6,410 nt of DNA from an uncultured Senegalimassilia sp. GTDB lineage: Bacteria > Actinomycetota > Coriobacteriia > Coriobacteriales > Eggerthellaceae. Shown piece by piece: positions 1-3,574 of the stretch (its first letter is position 1; the number at the start of each line of letters is the position of its first letter). Position numbers and translations under genes: made by a program. Under the pieces are notes generated by a model that worked only from the letters and a program-made list of their open reading frames with translations, was not told the origin of the DNA and did not search any database. The stretch spans positions 1-6,410 of the forward strand of contig CALEWN010000343.1 in NCBI GenBank assembly GCA_937925385.1, read 5' to 3'.

Positions 1-979
1 TCATCCACTCGAGCTTGGTCTGGTCGAAGATGGCGTCCTTCTTCGTGATGCGGTCCAGGGTGAACTTGGCGCACAGGGTCTCGCGGTCGATGATGGTGGT
101 CTCGCCGTCAAGGCTCCAGCCCAGCAGCGCCAGGAAGTTCACCATGGTGTCGGGCAGGAAGCCGTTGTCGCGGAACTCCTCGACGCTGGCGGCGCCGTGG
201 CGCTTGGATAGCTTGTGGCCGTCGGAGCCCAAGATCATGGACAGGTGTGCGAAGGTGGGCACGTCGTAGCCGAGGGCCTCGTAGATGAGGATCTGGCGCG
301 GGGTGTTGGACAGGTGGTCGTCGCCGCGGATGACGTGCGTGATGCCCATGTTCGCGTCGTCGCAGACCACGGCGAAGTTATAGGTGGGCGTGCCGTCGGT
401 GCGCACGACGATCATGTCGTCCATGACGTCGGCGGGGAAGGACATATGGCCGTAGACGGCGTCGTCGAACTCGATGGGGCCGTGCTCGAGCGGCACCTTC
501 AGGCGCCACACGTGCGGCTCGCCGGCCTCGATGCGGCGGGCGGCCTCGGCGGGGTCGATATCGCGGCACGTGCGGTCGTAGCCGGCATAGCCGCCATCTT
601 CGGCTTCGGCCTTCGCGCGCTTGGCGTCAAGCTCGTCTTTCGTGCAGAAGCACGGGTATACCATGCCGCGCTCTTTTAGGCGCTCAAGGGCGTCAGCGTA
701 GGTGTCGAAGCGCTGGGTCTGGAAGTAGGGGCCGCACTCGCCGCCCACCTCCGGGCCCTCGTCCCAGTCAAGGCCGAGCCACTTCATGGCGTTCAGGATG
801 ACCTGCGTGTTCTCCTCGGTGGAGCGGGTGGGGTCGGTGTCCTCGATGCGCAGGATGAAGGTGCCGCCTGTGGCGCGGGCGAACGCCCAGTTGTAGATTG
901 CCGTGCGGGCGCCGCCGACGTGCAGCTTGCCCGTGGGGGAAGGCGCGAAACGGACGCGCACCGGTTTGCTCTCAGTCAT
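1..979 (-). CDS. gltX: Glutamyl-tRNA synthetase (GluRS), C-terminus cut by window edge
   Basis: Class I aminoacyl-tRNA synthetase that charges tRNA-Glu with glutamate in the cytoplasm, using ATP. The visible 326 residues contain the catalytic Rossmann fold. The HIGH-class motif reads HVGG at residues 20-23 within PSPTGKLHVGGART, and the KMSKS-class motif reads KLSKR at 256-260. FILRIEDTD (41-49) and IRGDDHLSNTPRQ (217-229) are also typical of GluRS. A possible zinc site is formed by C110, C112, Y134 and C138. The frame is open to the left edge, so the anticodon-binding C-terminal third is missing; bacterial GluRS is usually about 470-510 residues. The ATG at 979 is chosen because the conserved N-terminus begins right after it and an AGGA lies 10 nt upstream (990-993). 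The start overlaps the stop of the upstream membrane-protein gene by 8 nt. Whether the enzyme also charges tRNA-Gln cannot be decided, because the anticodon-reading residues are outside the window. Identity is very secure. Confidence 0.97.
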   Translation of the reverse strand, partial: MTESKPVRVRFAPSPTGKLHVGGARTAIYNWAFARATGGTFILRIEDTDPTRSTEENTQVILNAMKWLGLDWDEGPEVGGECGPYFQTQRFDTYADALERLKERGMVYPCFCTKDELDAKRAKAEAEDGGYAGYDRTCRDIDPAEAARRIEAGEPHVWRLKVPLEHGPIEFDDAVYGHMSFPADVMDDMIVVRTDGTPTYNFAVVCDDANMGITHVIRGDDHLSNTPRQILIYEALGYDVPTFAHLSMILGSDGHKLSKRHGAASVEEFRDNGFLPDTMVNFLALLGWSLDGETTIIDRETLCAKFTLDRITKKDAIFDQTKLEWM

Positions 980-1703
980 GTTGCTTATGTCCTAACGTAA
1001 AACCAATAAGTACAGCAAGTATAGACAGGCCGCAGGTAACTGCAAGCCAGATGCTGCCCATGCCCATCCAAAAAGCGGTTGGGTACAAGGTGATGAGCAG
1101 GCTGTCGTAGGGAAACGTCCAGGTTCCTGCCTGGAAGAACAGGCTGTGGAAGACGGTGAACAGTCCGTCGAAGTCGATGGCCGCCCAGGCCCCCAGCGCG
1201 CAAAACGCCGCGAGTACCAACCCGCCGCCCGCCATAAGCGTGCGCCCGAGCGCTCGCCGGCCGATGCGCACCGCCACGTGCGCAAGGCCTGCGATGCATA
1301 GAACGACAACGATCACCAGAGCGGGTTTGGCCACGCTTGCCACGCGGTAGACGTCGTCCAGGTGGCTTATCGCGTCAGCGGGTAGGCTGTGGGCAGCGCT
1401 TTCCCTGGTCGACGCGGTGGCGCGCCCGTCTGCCTCGGCGGCGGCGTTGGCCTCGGCGATGGCGGCGTCAAGCTTTTCGCGGTCGTTGTCGTCGAATGTG
1501 TAGCGCTTGCCGGCGATGGCCATGGAGGCGAGCTCGTCGGCGGTGAACGGGGTGTTCGGCTGGTCGCAGCCGGAAAACGCCCGCGACAGCGTTGCGGTGG
1601 CCGCATCGGGGATGGCGACGGCGGCGAAGCCGGCGCCGATGAGCGTGACGGCCAGCAGCAGCGTGCTGCCGAAGGCGACGATTCCGTTTAACAGTCGGGT
1701 CAT
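972..1703 (-). CDS. TIGR01906/DUF1461-family integral membrane protein
   Basis: A 243-residue protein with about four predicted transmembrane segments at residues 8-31, 124-145, 153-175 and 210-237. A hydrophilic, probably extracytoplasmic, loop lies between the first two. It carries the marks of the TIGR01906 (DUF1461) family: HLDDVYRV (114-121) just before the second helix, and the stretch at 185-211 with FHSLFF, GTW, DSLLITLYP and FW. The biochemical function of this family is unknown. The loop at about 75-105 is rich in Ala, Glu and Asp and is probably lineage specific. The ATG at 1703 directly precedes the hydrophobic segment; a GAGG about 10 nt upstream is a modest ribosome binding site. 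The gene ends inside the start of gltX (8-nt overlap), implying co-transcription and translational coupling. Family assignment is by recognised motifs and topology; no function is proposed. Confidence 0.85.
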   Translation of the reverse strand: MTRLLNGIVAFGSTLLLAVTLIGAGFAAVAIPDAATATLSRAFSGCDQPNTPFTADELASMAIAGKRYTFDDNDREKLDAAIAEANAAAEADGRATASTRESAAHSLPADAISHLDDVYRVASVAKPALVIVVVLCIAGLAHVAVRIGRRALGRTLMAGGGLVLAAFCALGAWAAIDFDGLFTVFHSLFFQAGTWTFPYDSLLITLYPTAFWMGMGSIWLAVTCGLSILAVLIGFTLGHKQHD

Positions 1704-1744
1704 GTGAAAGGGGCCTCGCAGGTGTTGGGGAAGGGTGAAACGGC

Positions 1745-1778
1745 CGCGGCCCCCGCGTCTTGGGACTTGGGGGCCGCG
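1745..1778 (-). terminator. GC-rich hairpin, possible terminator or attenuator after the ATP-grasp gene
   Basis: A perfect 10-bp inverted repeat: the arms at 1745-1754 and 1769-1778 are exact reverse complements, with a 14-nt loop that could form a further 3-bp stem (gtc/gac). It sits 22 nt past the stop of the ATP-grasp gene and 41 nt before the start of the TIGR01906 gene. On the minus-strand transcript the stem is followed by GCCGUUUCACCC, so the U-tract is very short. It may terminate weakly, allow partial read-through into the membrane protein-gltX unit, or stabilise an mRNA 3' end. On the plus strand there is no T-tract at all. Confidence 0.5.
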
Positions 1779-1800
1779 AGCAGGGCAGGCTGGGCGCGTT

Positions 1801-3201
1801 CTAGTCGACCCAGATGGTGGCGCAGGTGATGCCCTTCATGGGCTTGCTGATGGTGGGGAAGGGCCCTAAGCGGCTGAAGATGCCCTGGAACGTGCCGTTG
1901 TAGCAGTACAGGCCCTCCAGGTTGTTGTACAGCACCGGCTCGCGTTGCACCTGGTCATCGGCCATGTCGGCGATGTCGTCGTCGGGCGTGAGGATCTGCG
2001 TCTTGAACGGCGTGATGTAGCGCTGCACCAAGAAGGGGGCGCCGGCGGCCCCGTTGGCGAACTTCTCGATGATCTGCTCCCATTGTTCCTGCGTTTGGAA
2101 GCAGCCCGCGTACACGTCGGCCGCGCCGTAGGCGTCGGTGGGCTTGATGATCCAGGCGTCCTTGTCGGCGCGGATGGCGTCCAGGTCGACTTCCTTCTCG
2201 TCCAGATAGCGCGTCTGCGGGACGGTGCGCTCGACGAACGCGATCTCCTCGGGCGTCAAAAACGCCTGCGTGGCAGGGTTGAACAGCGCCTCGAAGATCT
2301 GCTTATCGTGCACGATATGGCCGGCGAAGCTGCCGATGAGCGCCACCTTCTGCGCCTTGACGGCTTCGATGAGCGCCTGCGACTCGTCCCAGAACTCCAG
2401 CACGTCGTTGGTGACGCAGCGGCGCCAGATGGCGTGGACGGGCTGGCCTTCCTTGTCGCGCAGCACTTCGCCGTCGAAGGTCAGGTCGCGCACGTCGCAC
2501 ACCGTGCAGGGATGCCCGGCCTCGGTGAAGCGCTTCGCGAACAGGTGGAACTCGTCGACTACGCCGTTTTGCAGGTAGTCGCAGATGGCGAAGCGGGGAT
2601 TTTCCACGCGATGCTCGTAGGTGGCGTAGATGGCGGCGAACTCGCGCACCCACGCGTCGAACAGCTCGCAGCCCTCCACGTGATGACGGCGTGCGAACTC
2701 TTTAAAGGTGGCCGTTTCCTCCACCGAATGCGTGATCTCGCGGTTCTCGTTCATGCCCGAGCTGCCGTCGCCGTTGAACTCGCAAAACGCCACGTCGCCG
2801 GTATTCTCGTCAAGGAAGATGTCGAAGCGGGCGAAGGGAAGCAGCGCATCGTAGCCGCGCGGGACCAAGATCAGCTCGGCTAGGCGCGGGTCGTAGTCGA
2901 AGATCTTGCGGTACTCGGCGTCGTCGAGGTAGTGCTGCATGACCTTGCACAGGATGCGGTGCGTGGTTTCCGCCACCTCGCGCATGACCTGGCGCGATGC
3001 GGCGTCGTAGAGCTTCGGCACGAAGCTGGTGGACACCACGCGATGATGCACGATGGCCGTGGAGGAATCCATGTAGGCGCGCGCTGCGCGGCGGCCGGGG
3101 ATGTCGCCGTCAAGGGATTCGGCGATGTCGATGTACTCCTGGGTATAGGCTGCGTTCTTGAAAACGGGCTGGTCGGCAGGCTGGGGTGCGGTATGCGTCA
3201 T
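1801..3201 (-). CDS. Glutathionylspermidine synthase-like circularly permuted ATP-grasp ligase
   Basis: A 466-residue protein, probably cytoplasmic (no signal peptide or membrane segment), resembling the synthetase domain of glutathionylspermidine synthase and other circularly permuted ATP-grasp proteins. Such enzymes use ATP to activate a carboxylate and join it to an amine. Visible motifs are FCEFNGDGSSGMNENRE (139-155), matching the family's acidic metal/ATP-binding strand and Gly/Ser loop; HDKQIFEALF (298-307), like the conserved K-x-x-x-x-L-F/W segment; WIIKPTDAYGAADV (350-363), the nucleotide-binding Lys strand; and FLVQRYI (390-396), a hinge strand. The C-terminus with FSRLG (442-446) also fits. 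There is no N-terminal amidase (CHAP) domain as in the bifunctional E. coli enzyme, so the true substrate is unknown and may not be glutathione or spermidine. The ATG at 3201 is preferred because AGAGGA lies 3 nt upstream (3205-3210); a longer in-frame start at 3405 would cover the likely promoter and add a tail without family character. Fold confident, substrate not. Confidence 0.8.
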   Translation of the reverse strand: MTHTAPQPADQPVFKNAAYTQEYIDIAESLDGDIPGRRAARAYMDSSTAIVHHRVVSTSFVPKLYDAASRQVMREVAETTHRILCKVMQHYLDDAEYRKIFDYDPRLAELILVPRGYDALLPFARFDIFLDENTGDVAFCEFNGDGSSGMNENREITHSVEETATFKEFARRHHVEGCELFDAWVREFAAIYATYEHRVENPRFAICDYLQNGVVDEFHLFAKRFTEAGHPCTVCDVRDLTFDGEVLRDKEGQPVHAIWRRCVTNDVLEFWDESQALIEAVKAQKVALIGSFAGHIVHDKQIFEALFNPATQAFLTPEEIAFVERTVPQTRYLDEKEVDLDAIRADKDAWIIKPTDAYGAADVYAGCFQTQEQWEQIIEKFANGAAGAPFLVQRYITPFKTQILTPDDDIADMADDQVQREPVLYNNLEGLYCYNGTFQGIFSRLGPFPTISKPMKGITCATIWVD

Positions 3202-3204
3202 GCG

Positions 3205-3210
3205 TCCTCT
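3205..3210 (-). promoter_or_regulatory. Ribosome binding site deciding the ATP-grasp start
   Basis: Read on the minus strand this is AGAGGA, 3 nt before the ATG at 3201. The spacing is short but acceptable. It supports the 3201 start over the in-frame ATGs further upstream. Confidence 0.6.
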
Positions 3211-3213
3211 TTT

Positions 3214-3223
3214 CCCGATCGGG
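3214..3223. promoter_or_regulatory. 10-bp perfect palindrome, possible operator
   Basis: CCCGATCGGG is fully self-complementary. It lies between the putative -10 element (3237-3242) and the ribosome binding site of the ATP-grasp gene, where a repressor dimer could block transcription. This role is inferred from position only. A 10-bp palindrome can occur by chance in GC-rich DNA. Confidence 0.25.
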
Positions 3224-3236
3224 TTGGTTTCCGCCC

Positions 3237-3245
3237 AGTTTAGCA
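3237..3245 (-). promoter_or_regulatory. Candidate extended -10 promoter for the ATP-grasp gene
   Basis: On the minus strand the bases read TGCTAAACT, an extended -10 (TGn) followed by TAAACT, which matches four of six positions of TATAAT. Transcription would start near 3230, giving a leader of about 30 nt that contains the CCCGATCGGG palindrome. No convincing -35 box is seen about 17 bp upstream, as is common with extended -10 promoters. Confidence 0.35.
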
Positions 3246-3342
3246 AACGAGGCGGCGTGTGGATGCGGTACGGCCGGGAACCTCCGATACGCCTATATAC
3301 CGTGCGGGCGCCCTGAGCCGTATCTGCGCTTTCTCCCGCTGC

Positions 3343-3361
3343 TAGCGAAAGAAGTTCGCTA
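3343..3361 (+). repeat. Stem-loop, 7-bp perfect stem with 5-nt loop
   Basis: TAGCGAA (3343-3349) and TTCGCTA (3355-3361) are exact reverse complements around the loop AGAAG. No T-tract follows on either strand, so it is not an obvious terminator. It could be an operator for the surface-protein gene or part of a leader RNA. Confidence 0.4.
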
Positions 3362-3393
3362 TGGTGAAGATTCTGTGATGCAGGGTAACCCAT

Positions 3394-3428
3394 GGCTAAC
3401 AACAACTTCCGCTCTTATAGAGTTAGCC
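3394..3428 (+). repeat. Inverted repeat, 7-bp arms with 21-nt spacing
   Basis: GGCTAAC (3394-3400) and GTTAGCC (3422-3428) are exact reverse complements. The spacer contains TTATAG, the best -10-like hexamer for the plus-strand gene. The arms could be operator half-sites flanking the promoter, or form a leader hairpin if transcription starts further upstream. Confidence 0.35.
3415..3420 (+). promoter_or_regulatory. Weak candidate -10 element for the surface-protein gene
   Basis: TTATAG lies in the AT-richer part of the intergenic region, about 68 nt before the GTG start. The upstream sequence at the expected -35 distance is a poor match to TTGACA. If it is the promoter, the alternative ATG at 3392 cannot be used. 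Confidence 0.2.
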
Positions 3429-3473
3429 CGACAAAACTTAAGGGTTTCGGCGGCGCGGCCGCTCGAGGAGTTC

Positions 3474-3480
3474 AAAGGAG
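3474..3480 (+). promoter_or_regulatory. Strong ribosome binding site deciding the GTG start
   Basis: AAAGGAG is followed by a 7-nt spacer and then the GTG at 3488, which is near-ideal Shine-Dalgarno placement. It is the main reason for choosing the GTG start over the in-frame ATG at 3392. Confidence 0.75.
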
Positions 3481-3487
3481 CGAAACG

Positions 3488-3574
3488 GTGGGGAACCATA
3501 TAAGAAGGCCCGTGGCGGCCGGTGCGGCTATCGCGCTGTCGTTGGCATGCGCGGCGCCCGCGACGGCCGGCGCC
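3488..3574 (+). other. Signal peptide of the surface protein
   Basis: Residues 1-29 show a short basic N-region (GNHIRRP), a hydrophobic core (VAAGAAIALSLACAA) and a polar end with ATA and AGA sites suited to signal peptidase I. C21 is preceded by SLA, which does not fit the usual lipobox well, so a lipoprotein is less likely than a cleaved secreted protein. RR occurs, but without the rest of a Tat motif. Confidence 0.8.

Larger units (their letters stand above)
3246..3473. other. Divergent intergenic region with stem-loops, no gene recognised
   Basis: This stretch separates the ATP-grasp gene (leftward) from the surface-protein gene (rightward). It contains two perfect 7-bp stem-loops, described separately, and several weak -10-like hexamers on the plus strand (TATGGT at 3360-3365 and TTATAG at 3415-3420) without good -35 boxes. 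It is less GC-rich between about 3345 and 3445 than the flanking genes, as expected for a promoter region. No tRNA, known small RNA or riboswitch consensus was recognised. The part from 3392 is an open frame continuous with the surface protein and could be an N-terminal extension of it. Confidence 0.5.

Noticed and set aside
1945..2883. Open frame of 312 codons on the plus strand
   Set aside because: It is antisense to the ATP-grasp gene, whose conserved motifs show the minus strand to be coding. The plus-strand product has low-complexity Val/Gly/Leu/Asp composition and no recognisable motif.
3202..3405. Upstream ATG at 3405 extending the ATP-grasp protein by 68 residues
   Set aside because: The extension runs through the candidate promoter and palindrome and has no family character. 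AGAGGA immediately precedes the ATG at 3201.
3455..3467. Adjacent NotI (3455-3462) and XhoI (3462-3467) recognition sequences resembling a cloning linker
   Set aside because: Both are pure GC-rich words common in such genomes, and XhoI also occurs at 8-13. They lie in a continuous open frame with no vector-like flanks.
3343..3480. Riboswitch in the leader of the surface-protein gene, such as cyclic-di-GMP or cobalamin
   Set aside because: The stem-loops and the GGGTAACCC stretch prompted a check, but the conserved cores of these classes were not found and the fold is too simple.
3545..3552. Lipobox at C21 of the surface protein
   Set aside because: The residues before the cysteine are S-L-A, which does not match the usual L-[AS]-[GA]-C order. 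A good signal peptidase I site follows at residues 25-29.
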